Assembly: GCA_947034885.2 (NCBI GenBank)
Contig: OX344758.2
Coordinates: 6,760,501 to 6,824,500, forward strand
Length of the DNA stretch: 64,000 bases
Source: Thuidium tamariscinum
Taxonomy: Eukaryota; Streptophyta; Bryopsida; Hypnales; Thuidiaceae
Direction of reading: 5' to 3'
The notes below the pieces were generated by a model. That model did no database searches. It was not told where the DNA came from and saw only the letters and a program-made list of their open reading frames with translations. This document shows, piece after piece, positions 12,261-24,923 of this stretch. Position 1 is the stretch's first letter, and each line of letters starts with the position of its first letter. Made by a program: the position numbers and the translations under genes.

Positions 12261-14619
12261 GATTAAAATAGAATGATTCAAAACTTTTCATTTAGATATA
12301 AATCTTTAAAAATCATTTCAAATTTTCTTTTTAAAGAATTTTTAAAGAATTTGTATTTGCTACCCAAGTTGCTTGCTAAGCAATGAAAACTACATATCAT
12401 ACAATAAGTTTTTAACTATATAGTCAAAAATTATGAAAATTGTTGAACTTTAAAGGTACTCCTTAGGAAAATGTTGTGTGAAAAGTTAAAAAAAAAGAAT
12501 AAAAAATCCATTTGTAGTGAACTGCTCATAATTGTTATATTGCCAAAAGACACAATTTGGGTATTTAGGATTTAAGCAATAGGTACCCCCAAAACTGCCA
12601 CTTTTTGCTAAGTTTGTGTCCTTTTATTATTATCATATTGGCTAAATTTTCATTAATTTTCTTCTTAGGAAGTGAATGGAAGTTTTAGTGCACTAAAGAA
12701 CATGACATTTGGATATGGGATGCAAAAGTTATGAAGAATTACAATTTTTTTAGTATATGATCCAAAATTGTTTTTGCATCCTATGTACATATTGATTCTG
12801 GAGATGTATATGGAGTATTAATAACATTTTTTAGGTAGAGTGTGATTTCAGGGTACCCATAGTACCTCTAAATTTTCAAGGTCTTAGTTTTTAAGTTAAA
12901 TAATCTCTAATACTTTGTAGAAAGAGAGTTTCATGTGTTTTAGGTGGTGCTAACCTAGGCTACCAGCCAAAATAGAACCATTTTCTAGTTGCTATTTCTA
13001 TATGATGGGCTACTAAAACCAAAAAGACTTTTTCTTAAAATTTAAAATCTCTATATCATCAAACATGTTGTCTTTCTATATATGGAAAAAAAATATCTTG
13101 ATTTGGACAAAAATTTCATCTTAGATGATTTTTCAAACTCAAACACTTCAAAGATTTCTAACTACATTGTTTTATCTCAGGAAGAAACCCTAACCAATGC
13201 TCAAAAAAATTATTCTAAGATGAAGCATTCCATAGGAAGAGCAAATGGATCAGACAAGATTGGTTGGAGCAAACAATTGTTGGGCTTCAATAGGTAGAAT
13301 TGTTATTTTTCTAGTATTTTCCATCAATTACTAGACTCTCTAAATAATCTTCTATTCCTCTAATACTTGTGAAAAATTATTAGCATATTGTTGTTTTCAA
13401 CTATTTGTTATTTAAAGCGTTTGGTTACAAAAATGGAAACTTCGTGTTAGTGAAAAATAATGTTGTTTCTTTCAAAAATTGAACTTTTCATTGCTGAAAT
13501 CTCTCAAAATTTTATGGTCTAATTCTTTGATTGTTGTGACTAAGATCTAAAAGTCATACGCTTAAAAATTGATTCTAAGAAGAAAAAAAATTTGTTGGTT
13601 CTTAGAAGAACAATTTTGAAATGATTATGATGGTAGAACTTACATATTTGAAACTCAATACTTATATTCCTTCCGGCCATTAAAAAGCTGAAAATCAAGT
13701 AAAAAATTTGTCCTGCTAAAAACTTAGTTTCTTGGTTTCAACCATTTAGTAAGTGTTTATTGTGTTGAACAACATTGTGGAGGCAAGTAAAACAATTTTG
13801 GTCTTGCCCATGAGAGGCACTTTGTACTAATTGCTTCTTCACACAATAGTGTTGGCAATGCAATTAGTGACTACTTTAGTGCTATGAAAATTTGATCATA
13901 AAGGAAGCTAGGTTTTTTTTCTTTTTTATATATTTAGGTTGGGGAACATGTTTCTAAGATCCCATTGTTGCCACCACATTTTAAATTGTCTGAAATGATA
14001 GAGCTGGTGGCATCTACAAAATGTGTTCAAATACCACACTTTCCATATGAATTTTGCATGCATAAACAACAACACTTAAGCTAAAAGATTTTGCATAGAT
14101 CTAAGGTATGGTTTACTTATTCTTGAATGCATGTGTTTGTCGCACTATGATTGAAATTATAGTCAATCTTTTAAGAAGAATGTTTTTGGAGCTTTTTAGT
14201 GGAATGAAGGAGTAGTTTACACAATATGCAATTGGTAGATTGTAAGAAATTGCAATTTTTTTTCTTGGAATTAGACTAGAAATGCATGAGATATGTGTAT
14301 TCCTTCTTTTGAGGGCAAAATGGTCTTCCTTCACACAACCTCTAAGACCCTACGACAAAAATCCTTTAAAAATAATTTAGGAAAATTGACAAATTTCTTG
14401 ATATGACATTTTGAGAAACCACATTCATTGCCACTTTTGCAAAACTCTAGGTTTTTGGCATGCAAACTTATCAAAGAGTTTAATGAATTGGAATCTAAAA
14501 TTTGAGGAATTTGCCAAAAGTAACTTTTACATGTAATCTTGGTGCACAAGTGCTCAAACAAATTGTATTCACTATTTTGGTACTTCAACATTTAACCCCT
14601 TACAGACCAAGACCTTTTA
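12261..14619. other. AT-rich gene-free stretch
   Basis: The only mildly protein-like frame is at 13082-13297 (71 codons, Lys/Asn/Ser-rich, no domain). I do not recognise it and treat it as probable chance or a transposon remnant. Confidence 0.45.
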
Positions 14620-15000
14620 CCATCAATGAACGCTAAAAATTGCCATTTCTATTGCAAATTGAAAAACTTTAAAAATTTGTTTCTTCTTCAAATCTAATTG
14701 TAGAATCTTGTACTAGGCTAGTGTAAGATTTTTGTGGGAGAAATTTGAAATACTTTGACCTTATAGAAATTTTTAAAATTGAGTTCAAAAAGACACTTTG
14801 TAAATATTTCTACCTTCATTGTCACAAAATAAGATATCTCATAACTTTCACTTCATTATTTATAATTGAGTGGTTCAATTGTTTTTGAATAGGTATCAAT
14901 CTAAACAAAAAGATAAAATAAATCAATACATTTTAGAATATACTTTTAGCTTCCCACTTTGACATTGAAATAAATAAGAACCTTCTAACTTTTGCAATAT
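14620..15000 (+). repeat. Dispersed non-coding repeat R600, copy 2
   Basis: It contains variants of the R600 series: AAAATTGCCATTTCTA, AGAATCTTGTACTAGGCTAGT, then GAAATxTGAAATACTTTGACC. The last phrase is shared with the 28.8 kb copy. It is more diverged than the 11.6 and 37.3 kb copies. Confidence 0.45.
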
Positions 15001-15666
15001 TTATTAGAATTATCTAAAAGGAAACTTCTCAAATAAATTGAAATGATTCACTAGCATCCATCCCAAAATTTTCATCAAAGAACTCCAAATTATGAAGTCA
15101 ATAAAGTGTGCCCACGTTCTTAGAAAAACCATAGTGAGTTCTTTAGTTCTTTAGGGATTAAAGAAGTTTCTTGGCCCACTTGTAGATATGTATTACTTTA
15201 CAAATTCTAGTGCATGTCATTGATCACATATTAATTTATTTTCAAGTGCAATAAAAAATAATAATTTAATTAGATCAAAGATTAATTACTAGTAACTTGA
15301 AATCCCTTTGTAAAAAATAGGATGAATTTTAGATGGAAATTGGATGAAAGATTATATTTTTGACTATTTAGAAATATTCAATTCATCCCATTTAGATTAT
15401 TTATGTGAAAGTTATGAAGCTTCTTGTTTTGTAGAAAACCTTAACAAATTCTTTAAGAAATAATATATTGAATTGTCTTAATAACTCAATTTTAATAATT
15501 TAGGCAAAAAAAGTTGCACATGATTTTGTTTTTTTAAAAACAATCTCACTATTAAGATCAATGAATGTGTTTATATCCATCTTAGAGCTATCAACAATTT
15601 TGTTTTCCTTCTATTTTGCACCTATTTTGACTTAATAAATTTTTTAAAACTATAAATCAAGAAGGA

Positions 15667-15689
15667 GGGGGGGGGGGGGGGGGGGGGGG
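15667..15689 (+). repeat. Poly-G tract, 23 bases
   Basis: An uninterrupted run of 23 G lies in otherwise very AT-rich DNA. Runs of this length can fold as G-quadruplexes, slip during replication and are prone to sequencing length error, so the exact count is uncertain. Confidence 0.9.
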
Positions 15690-16259
15690 CAAGGCTTTCT
15701 CCAACTTTCCAACTCAATTTTCCAACACAATTTTTTTTTTAATATTCTAACCAATGTAGTACAAGATCTTATATATAATCAAGCAATGAAGGTATCTAAT
15801 ATATATACCTACAACATGGAAAGAGTCTATTACATAGCCAATACCTATAATGTAGACACCAATAACTATAGGAAATGTCTATAATATAAACTCAAAAGCA
15901 CATGATTGGGCTCATAGATTCTTTACTTACATACTAGTACTCCCCATGAAAAGTAATAAGTTCATTGAAAGTGATGACTATTCCTTTCCTATGCAACAAA
16001 GAAAATAACTCAATCACCAAGATTATTTGAAAGGGTACCAAAAGTTAAGAATATCATTTTAGTAATTGCTAAATAGTTTGTTAATAAATAAAAATAAATA
16101 TTCAAACCAACCTATCCAATTGTAAATAATTATTCAACAAAAATGTGCAAAAAGTGACCTTAGGCTATAGTATTTGAATTTGTGATTGATCTTGGAACAT
16201 TAATAATTTCCTTGCATTGTTGTCCACATCACTCAAATATAAACATATCTAACTTTTAG

Positions 16260-16745
16260 ATCAAAGGCATAACATTGTATAACCAAGCAATGGTCTACTT
16301 CAATGCTAAAAAGGTATTATACCTCCCTAAATGCCTGGAAATAACTTTCAATTAATTCAAGGATTAAATTTGGGATTAAAGAGCCATCAATAAGACAATT
16401 TTGTTCACTATGAGGGGACCCCTTTTTAAGGATGTAAAAAGGCCCCCTATTAGACAAATGAATGTTATATCCAACTAGTTGATTTACATTTGCTTCAAAC
16501 AAATTATTCCTATAAACATTGTCCATCTATTGTTTATATTTCATTCACATCACACACATAACATTTTATTACCAAACAATGGTCTTCCTTGTAATGGGAG
16601 GATGTAATAATTTGTTAGATACATAGCACAGACTTATCAATTAGTTCAAGAATTAGAATAGGCTGAGAGCAATGAATAAGACAATTTTGTTCATGTAGGA
16701 ATCTCCTCTTCAAGAATGCAAAAGACCCAAGCTATAAACAATTTT
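16260..16745. repeat. Diverged tandem duplication, period about 286 bp
   Basis: The phrase AATAAGACAATTTTGTTCA occurs at about 16388 and again at about 16674. Each is preceded by ACAATGGTCTxC and AATTAxTTCAAGxATTA and followed by CCTxTTxAAGxATG and AAAAGxCCC. Two units of one sequence therefore sit head to tail. There is no coding frame. Confidence 0.6.
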
Positions 16746-17576
16746 ATAGGAGAAAAGAAGAAAGAGCCCTTTGGAAGTCCACCCTTCTACATTATATCTA
16801 ACATGATTAAATATTCTTACAATAAATGTTATTTGGTTGAATGCATTAAGAAAGAGCATGCCAATTTCCTTCTAGTATATAGTAGAATCACCTAAAATTG
16901 TCAATATAAGTAATTCAACATATTTCAAGGTACTTTTTTTTGAAAATAATAATCAATTTATAGGTATTAGCAATTAAAAACCATGATTTTTTTTAATTTG
17001 AAAAGATTTTTTAAATATGGCACACAATTTCTATGAATTTTTCAAGTGGAAGCTCTCATATAGCTAAATCTAAAACCAAAATCTCACAAAATTAGTAGTC
17101 ACTAATTGCAATTAAAAAAAATGACAATTTAATGACACTTTTCAAGGACATTTTTATAAAAATTTAGGAACACTTCAAGAGAAATCTATTGTATATGAAT
17201 GGATTTAAGGATAGTTTTGGGTGTTTCCACTTTACAAACAATGAAAGTGATTTAATCATTAGTAAATTTCAAGTTGATCAAACAAAAATAACTACTTATT
17301 GTATGGTCTTATTGAAGGTAGTGTAGTTATCAATATCCAATTCAATGAATTCCACAAAAAAGTTGTATTGAAAATTGTACTCCTCTAGACTTTTGAATTC
17401 ATCTTTGTTTGTTATAATTGTCAAAGTGACAAATGTAAAATCCTCAAATTCTCCACTTTTTATACTTAAAGAGTATCCATTAGCAATATGTGGAGGACAA
17501 TAGATTGCTAAATCTTTAAAAAAAAAACCTATGATTTTAGCAATTCAACTTGCAAATTCCAGAGACCTAAGGGAAA

Positions 17577-17977
17577 TTAGAACCATCCATAACCAATCAA
17601 TTAAAGTATTCTAGACATGATCTAGTGTAGTGCAAGGCAAAACAAAAAATTTGGGGGGTGCAGTGATAGAAGTGAAGGGGACTGCTAAAACTTTGGTAAT
17701 TTTATCATGTGAACTGAAATTGGAGACCCATAGCCATTTTCATTGAAGATCATTGAAGAACTCCTTTCCTATTCATTACTTCCTACTTTTTTGCTCACTA
17801 GTTTGAGACATGTGTTATGAACTTATTAGTCCCAACCTTGAAAAAGAAAAAACATTCCAATCTCTGGTCGAAAATCTGTTCCAACCTTTCTAGAAATAAA
17901 TGCAGTCCCCATCACTCTAGATGTTGGGGATGGGGTGCTGATTGGTTGTGGGCGATTGGTTATGGGTAGTTCTACCT
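17577..17977. mobile_element. MITE family M2, copy 1 (degraded)
   Basis: The left end reads TTAGAACCATCCATAACCAA and the right end is a near reverse complement, GGTTATGGGTAGTTCTACCT. The interior resembles the copy at 46626-46945, sharing CATGATCTAGTGTAGTGCAA and ACTTTGGTAATTTTATCA. The target duplication is no longer clear. No protein is encoded. Confidence 0.7.
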
Positions 17978-18391
17978 GACCTTTCCAAGAAACGTTTTGG
18001 GATCAAAAATTGGAGAAAACAAATTCACGACCTCCTACCACGTCGCGAGACGGGATCAGCGAGATCTCAGATACTCTGCGGAAGACAGCGAGATAAGCAG
18101 TGAGTGAAATAAAAAGATGAAAAGAAAGATGGCGACTTCGATCATCAATCACAGGTTTCCTGCTGTTGATATTGCATTGGCATTACAGAAGGGAAATGAT
18201 TCTGCTCCAGCAGACTGTCCAGCAATGTCATCTGGATGGACAGTGCCACATGCCAGCAACAGCCTGCCAAGAGCAAAACTTCCATCAAAACTCATCACTC
18301 ATCAGATAGAGAGGAACCCAGCAGAGGGGGAATGAGAAAAAGCATCATGAAACTGAGAGCCTTGACATAATGTTGTGCCTAAAAACTACTC

Positions 18392-21300
18392 CTAGAGAAC
18401 ATGAATCTCCTGGTTGAGTGAATGGTAAAGCCACTCCTCGCGCTTAACAAAATCGACATCCAAAAATTTGGCCACAAAGGCCCACAATCTGTACACATCC
18501 TCAAAAGTGGACACAAAGCCCAGAGCTGCAGTCACGACAGGGATTTCCGTGGGACGCTCGTGTTTGCTGGCGTTTGACGCTCGTGGAGGGTCTGCTTTGC
18601 CATCGTTGTGTCCTCCATCGGCGTCTTTGTTGAACCGAAAGCCCTGTGGCCAACAACATTGTTAGGTTGCTTAGTAACATCGGTACGACAGCTGGGGGAA
18701 CATTCAAAACAGTCAAATTGCTAATACCCAACGTAGAGCTGACCAAAGCTACACAGGAATAACCTTTCAGTAAAATTAAGCTGTTTCAGGAACTTTCAGA
18801 CATTCCAAAGAGGATCTCTCACATAGGGAGACCTCTCCATGAATCATGACGGAGATTCTCTTCGCGATATCGAAAAGTTCATGAAACTTAATTTTATTGA
18901 AAACCCTGGTTCAGTTATTTTGGAAAAAATACATTCATGCAACGTCACAAGCAATATTGTAGAGACAAACAAGGTGCCTGAAATGCGACAACCACCCAAA
19001 AGTCGCATTTCAAATACAAGGAGACGCCCAAGTGCGTGAAATTTAACGATCACTCTAACGATCAGACATGAGCACTTGCTGGACAATCCACCTATTTTAC
19101 AATCCAACAACCTGAACATCCGCAATAATGAAAGATTTCAGTGTACCAGGTGTAGATATGAGAGCATGAACCAAAAAGACGTGGCTATCAGTGTTCACAA
19201 GAATGTCACCAGAATGCTTCAATAGCACGCAAACTTCATATAATGACTCGAGAAAGAACCGTGATATGCCAGGCCCAGGAAAGTCACAAGAGGCCTTACT
19301 GTGATACACGGAATTAGGCGTTATTGATATTGTACAGACCTTTGTACAAGAGGGATGAAAAGACTTACGGCACGGTCAGTAGGGTTGTCAGGGTACACAA
19401 TGTTGCTAAGGGTGTCCAGACCCAAAGAAATGTTATTCCGATCAGCCAAACGCTGAACAAGCTCTGATCTGACAGGTACTCCATTCCAGTCAAACAAATT
19501 GAATGCCAAAGCGTGGCCTCTGTCGAAATGCACTTCTGGACCATAAATGTGCACCAGATTCGTTCCCATTGTGTCAAGTTGTGCTGGGTGTCGTAGCTTC
19601 AGGAGTGCGTGGATTAACCAATTGATTAAGAACCTGTTTCAATATCCAAAAACCAACAAAATGATAATGCGCTAAGTTAGAAAGTCGTCGCTTGAAGATT
19701 TCCATGGAGCATGCGTGAAGGTGCGCAAGGAATCACTGAAAGTCAAGCGATATTCATCAGGGTTCAGTCTCACACTTTGGATGTGTCATTGGTATCAATT
19801 TGATCTAAAATGTGAGACTGTGCCTTAAACTTGACAAATATACAATTTACAGAATTATAAGACATCAGACAATGCACCCTAAACCTCAAGCACGAAAAAA
19901 ACAAGTACATAGGGGAGCTGCAAGCATCTACTAAGAGAGCATGGATAAATTTAAAGGTACAACTGTGCAAATGAACCAACTTCAGAGTGAACTCGGAGAT
20001 TTCCTTACCTCAGTCTCAAATTGGTTTTGTTGAGGCCCTGTGAATCAGCATGATCTAAACCATGGCAGACTACAGGGCCTTCATCGTCGAGATACATGGG
20101 GGATCCCTCCCCCTCCGACATTACATATTGAGCTTCCCACTCGTCAGTGCCCTGCAAGAAATTCCAGCAGATATTGTAATCAGGAAAGTCCTCAATAATA
20201 ATCATATGAAAATGATAATGAGCAAACATCCTCGTCAAATCGATGCTCAAAATATTGAAGTAAAATCCAACTTAAAACTGAACGTCAGCTCTAATGCCTG
20301 GTACTTAGGAAAGGAGAAAGTGACTGACTATAAGCTGCATCAGAAAACCTACCTCCCCTGGGCTCCATGCTTGAAAACGCCGCCCATTTGCACCACTAGA
20401 ACCCAAAAAATGCCCTCCATTGGCATCTTCTATCTCACCAGATAGTATTTGCTCTTCCTCGAAATAGCTATCTACATCCCTCCCCTCTCGTAAAGCAAAA
20501 TCGCGATCATCCCTGAACATTATGTTCGACTCTAGCCTGTCAGCTTCTGACCTTGCTCCAACTTCGTTCGCCACTTTCCCTTTATTCTCATGCAAAACCG
20601 CCTCCTGATTCTTATCCACTTGTGAGTCGGGGTCTAATCTGTCCTCCATCCCATCAGTAGACTCAGAAGGGCTGTGAAAAAGTGGGCTGCCAATAGCATG
20701 CGACCCATTGCCACCTGTATAGATTAATCATAACCATTAGTGTTTAGTAAGCGGTCAAATCAGCAGTGAGGGCCACATCATGCGTGGGCCTAAAAATTGA
20801 AGCATGCTCTTCTGCAACGATTCTGGAGATATAAAATTTTCCTCCCTCTGAATTATACTTTTACAAATAAGATCAATCAAATTGTTCATTTCAGAACCAT
20901 GATATCTCCATAGATGTGCTAATATCGCTTCAATCCAACAACACGAACATTGCCCTTGCCAAATTATGTGTTTTGATAAGATACACGCTGCATGAACGCA
21001 AGGCACTCATTCAAAGGTTACAAAATGGATCCCATTACACAAGTCACAACAAAAGAACACGAACTTCGTGAAAGCGAGAAGGTAAGAGAAAGTGCTTGTA
21101 CCAGTTCTGTTCTTGCGAAGAGCTTCTGGTGATTCTCCTCTAGAAGACAAAGCTGGATGTGGTGGAGAGACATCGTCACATTCATCGGTTTCCTCTTCCT
21201 GTATCCTACTCAGGAAGCGGTTCTTGTCTACTATAGAAGAAACAACTTCATCGTGCGTTCCCAAAATCCTTTCATCGTCTTCTTCCAAGATTTCTGTACC

Positions 21301-24300
21301 TAAATCTTCTACATTAAATGAAAAATCCTCCTCGTCGCGTGGGAATCGCGCGTCACTTTCATTAGCAAGTGTTGTAAACTGTACCCCCGGCTTCTGCCCT
21401 CTTCGGGTCAATGGGAAGATGGGTTCAGAGGGTTCTTCCTCGATCTCACCATTTCCGGATTCTGTGTTTCCCTTCTCAGAATTATTATTTCTCTTCATGC
21501 AACCCCAAAACAAGAATACAAGACCAGAAAATTGGATAAAATGTCTAAACGGACGATTTCTATGAAGATTAAGCTTTAGACTTAGTTAGGTCCTGCTCGA
21601 GCGAAACCGAAGTAGCAATTTTTAGCTAAATGTGATGAGATACTAAATGCCTACTCTGTCCAAGTTGTGCCAGTTAGCAAAGTCGTGCTAACTCTCGCAA
21701 ACTAACGTGCAATGAAACTGCATTCATTTCCACCAGTTCACTTAACTCCTCGAGTTTGGGTAAGTAAACTAACTGTGCCTATACGAATGGTTTGAAGTGT
21801 GAAATACACCCGCACCAACCAACCAAGTAGCAGCAGCAGTAGTTAACTTGAAAGTCTATTACCCATTAGTTACCTTCCAAATGCAGCACAGAGTCAACAG
21901 GTTGCTTAACTTCCAACTAGCAAATAGGTCATAACACTCAAGTTAGCTAATTGGAGCAACTTGATTGGTATGGCCAGGACCTTAGTAAAGAAAGTTTAGG
22001 AAAGTACCAACGAAAGACAGTCAGAACTAATGTACCTCTTCCTGAGAAGTCTCCATGATCTTGAGCAACAAAATCCTCATCATTTCTGTGTCCACCATGC
22101 GCCTTTACTTCACTGTGGCTTTCGCCGTGGTCCCAGTCTTCTTCGTTTTCAGAGGGAAGAGAAATTCTCCCTGAGCTATCATCGAACCCTGCAATATTCA
22201 TTTCTCTACCTGAGGCAGTAATTCTATCGATCACAGCCATCTCCCTAACAGTGTCCACATAAAAGGGTGCCATTGGACCAGAAAAAGCACTCACAGGATC
22301 AACATAATCTGCTGCATCCAAATATTCTTCAGTTTCTGCCTCATGTATATCTGGCAAGCGCTCCTGATCTCCACGCTGCCCCTCATCTCTCGGCAGTGAC
22401 ATGCTCGAAACTCCTGATGGAATTATTCGAACCATTCCCACACTCCGAGCACGATCTGAGTTATGTAGCCCTTGAATGATAGAGTTCTTTATAAATAAAC
22501 ACCCAAAGCCTGTCGGATCGGCCCCAAAAACCTGAAATACGACGGAAAGATTTTTTAAAAGCGGTAACCTCAGAATGAACAAGAGGACTCACATCATGCG
22601 CGCCATTAAAACACCTGCATAACTTGAAATGGTGAAGACAGTTCCTATCAATGCCCTGAAGTAAGAGAAAACCTAACACGAAGAAATCGTGGCAAACCCT
22701 TGTCTCATCAGCGCAGAATACTACTACGAGACGGGTGTTGGACACCCACTATGAATTGAAGAGGAGCAAGGAGAACTAGAAATCAAAACAAGACTTGAGA
22801 CGGTGTGTTGAGCCTTAAAAAAACGCAGAGCCCAACTCATGTTTTTTCAACAGTATTGAGGAAGCCTCTCTGTTGTCTCATTATATTGATTGTTCGACAA
22901 ACACACGCAATTTTCTTCTCTGATGCTGGTGATATAAACTTCGTTACATCTGAGTCATGTCTTCCAAACTATACTCAAACCATGAACCATTAGTGCTTTA
23001 GGTGTAAAAAAGTCCTCATTACACTTCTAACTCACGATTAAACACATCAAGCTTACCTTGTAAAATGAAGTGACTATAAATTCGGGCCGGAAGAGAGAGA
23101 GGGCAAGGGAATCCATATCCTTCGGAGCTAAAGCGGATGCATCCAACAGAACGTGCCATTTGTTAGCCTGTGCTTGCGACATCCATTGATACGAGTACTT
23201 GGCACCCGTGACTCTAGACTGAACGGGAAAAACAAATAATCCCTTGGCAGTCTGGTCCTTCTTCTTTTTCTTATCCTGTAGCTTATATTTCAAATCCGGA
23301 GCTAATATCTTCAAGTTGGGCCACTTGAAAGATGCATTCATGATCTTCGCTCCCTTCTCCTTCGCTGTCCCAACCATCCAACTGACAGCATCGCTCTCAT
23401 AATCATATACTGTCAACAATCTGTTATTCACATTGAAGGGGTAGGACTCGGCGAGCAGCTTGTAAGCAGAGCCTCGACTCGCTGTAAAAACCATACTATA
23501 ATCCGAATCACTCAAATTCATGTAATTCATAATCCGTCTTCTAATGTAAGCTTCCACTGTGCCTTCCTCTGCCGTTCCATAAAGAGCATGAGTCGGGAGA
23601 TTGGCCGAAATGTAAGCCAAATTAAACGACGAACTCTCTCTTTGATACACCTGAAATTCAAACAACACGAAATTCAGTCATTTGAAAAACAGTCACGCTT
23701 AGTACTAAAACGAGAAAACGTAAAGCTCATGAGCATCCAAGAGCACCTCATTTGTTCAGGTAAATTCCGGAACTTCAGAAAATGCATGACATTATTGAAA
23801 TCAGTTCCTCACATCTTGGGCCCATGTGCTACTCCAGGGAAATTAAGGGTGTGCAAGATTCATTGTTCATTTGACATCTACTTTCTTCGACAAACGTCCG
23901 CAATTATGCACAGATTAACAATTTAAAAAGTAAACTTCCTGACTCTGAGTCGTGCAGTTGCAGGCTTGGAATACATGCCATATGATTCAAAAGTTGCCCA
24001 ATCCACCACGAGCTTCCAAAGGTGCGGTCGTAGGGCCACATGAGTGTTAACATAACTAGCCCTCACATCATTTCAGTAATTCTATCTGTCTCAGTGCTAC
24101 AGGAGAAAGGGTGAAGCCCAAAACTATCCAAGAATGTTCTGAACGGAGAGACTCGGTGTAGTAATGTTTCATAATAAAGGGGCTAAGTAAGAATTACAGC
24201 TGTAAGTTCAGACATGGTCGTTTGCGCTGGTCGTGAACGAGCAATTGGCGAGCACAAAAAAAAAAAGCAAACATTGCGAATCAACAATTTGTCACACCCT

Positions 24301-24923
24301 ACTAAAAATATATATATATATTGAAAAACAAGGTTTTTTCTTGCTTCTAATCAGCAAACGTATAAACTCAAAAGGTGGACAGGAGAATGCACTAGGTGCC
24401 ACACCTGTTGCCGATGAGAGAAGAGGCCGAATCCGCTGTAATCGAAGCACACATGATCCCCCTCTCCCAAGTGTTCATATTCACGCTCGCGAAGAACATC
24501 CACCGCAACAGTTTCCTTAAACCTAGGGTAAACCTGCTTAAAGCTTTGGTAGGCCGCCTCAAGCGAAGGCAGGTTCTCCGGATTGCTGTAAAACTCTTCG
24601 GTGCCTAACCCCTGTGTGGTCACCTTGACAAAGTCTCGACGTGCCCCCGTTCTTCCACTATGGATTGCCCCACTTTTGTTTCGGCCGGGAGCTAACGAGG
24701 CCCCATTTAGAGGTCTATTAACTTTCCTGCCCTTGCTGGAGTCCTGCTTCTGCTTGCGCATGCCGGAGTTTTGGAAGGCATTTCGTAAGCTTGGCATAGC
24801 TCTCCTGTCCACGCTCCCCCTGCTGTGTGCATCTTCATCCGCCGTCGAGCTTCGGCAAATCTTGAAAAACATTAGACAAGATGAGTTTGGGTCGCAATTG
24901 ACCAACTCACGAAGAAAACGCAT
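18392..24923 (-). CDS. MOCOS-like PLP-dependent transferase superfamily protein
   Basis: This is a plant protein of the group often annotated as 'pyridoxal phosphate-dependent transferase, molybdenum cofactor sulfurase-like'. I infer these exons: 24923-24405, 23650-23057, 22531-22036, perhaps 21909-21874, about 21461-21102, 20714-20353, 20151-20009, 19633-19369 and 18643-18392. Junctions are GT..AG and in phase except the acceptor near 21461, which is uncertain. The product is about 1000 residues. The class V aminotransferase-like fold spans about residues 145-420. Motifs are VCFDYSGFGLFS, FTASRGSAYKLLAESYPF, GLFVFPVQSRVTG, and SFYK at 368-371 followed by FGADPTGFG. Lys371 is the expected PLP lysine. 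A long acidic, poorly conserved middle precedes the conserved C-terminal block VCHGLDHADSQGL, INWLIHALLKLRHP and LGFVSTFEDVYRLWAF. There is no MOSC domain, so it is not a full MoCo sulfurase; its substrate is unknown. The start could also be Met18 (24872). Confidence 0.85.

Noticed and set aside
19097..19309. Protein-like minus frame inside the last intron of the MOCOS-like gene
   Set aside because: Exons on both sides join in phase without it, and I recognise no family match, so I leave it as intron.
20062..20445. 127-codon plus-strand frame
   Set aside because: Antisense to exons 5-6 of the MOCOS-like gene.
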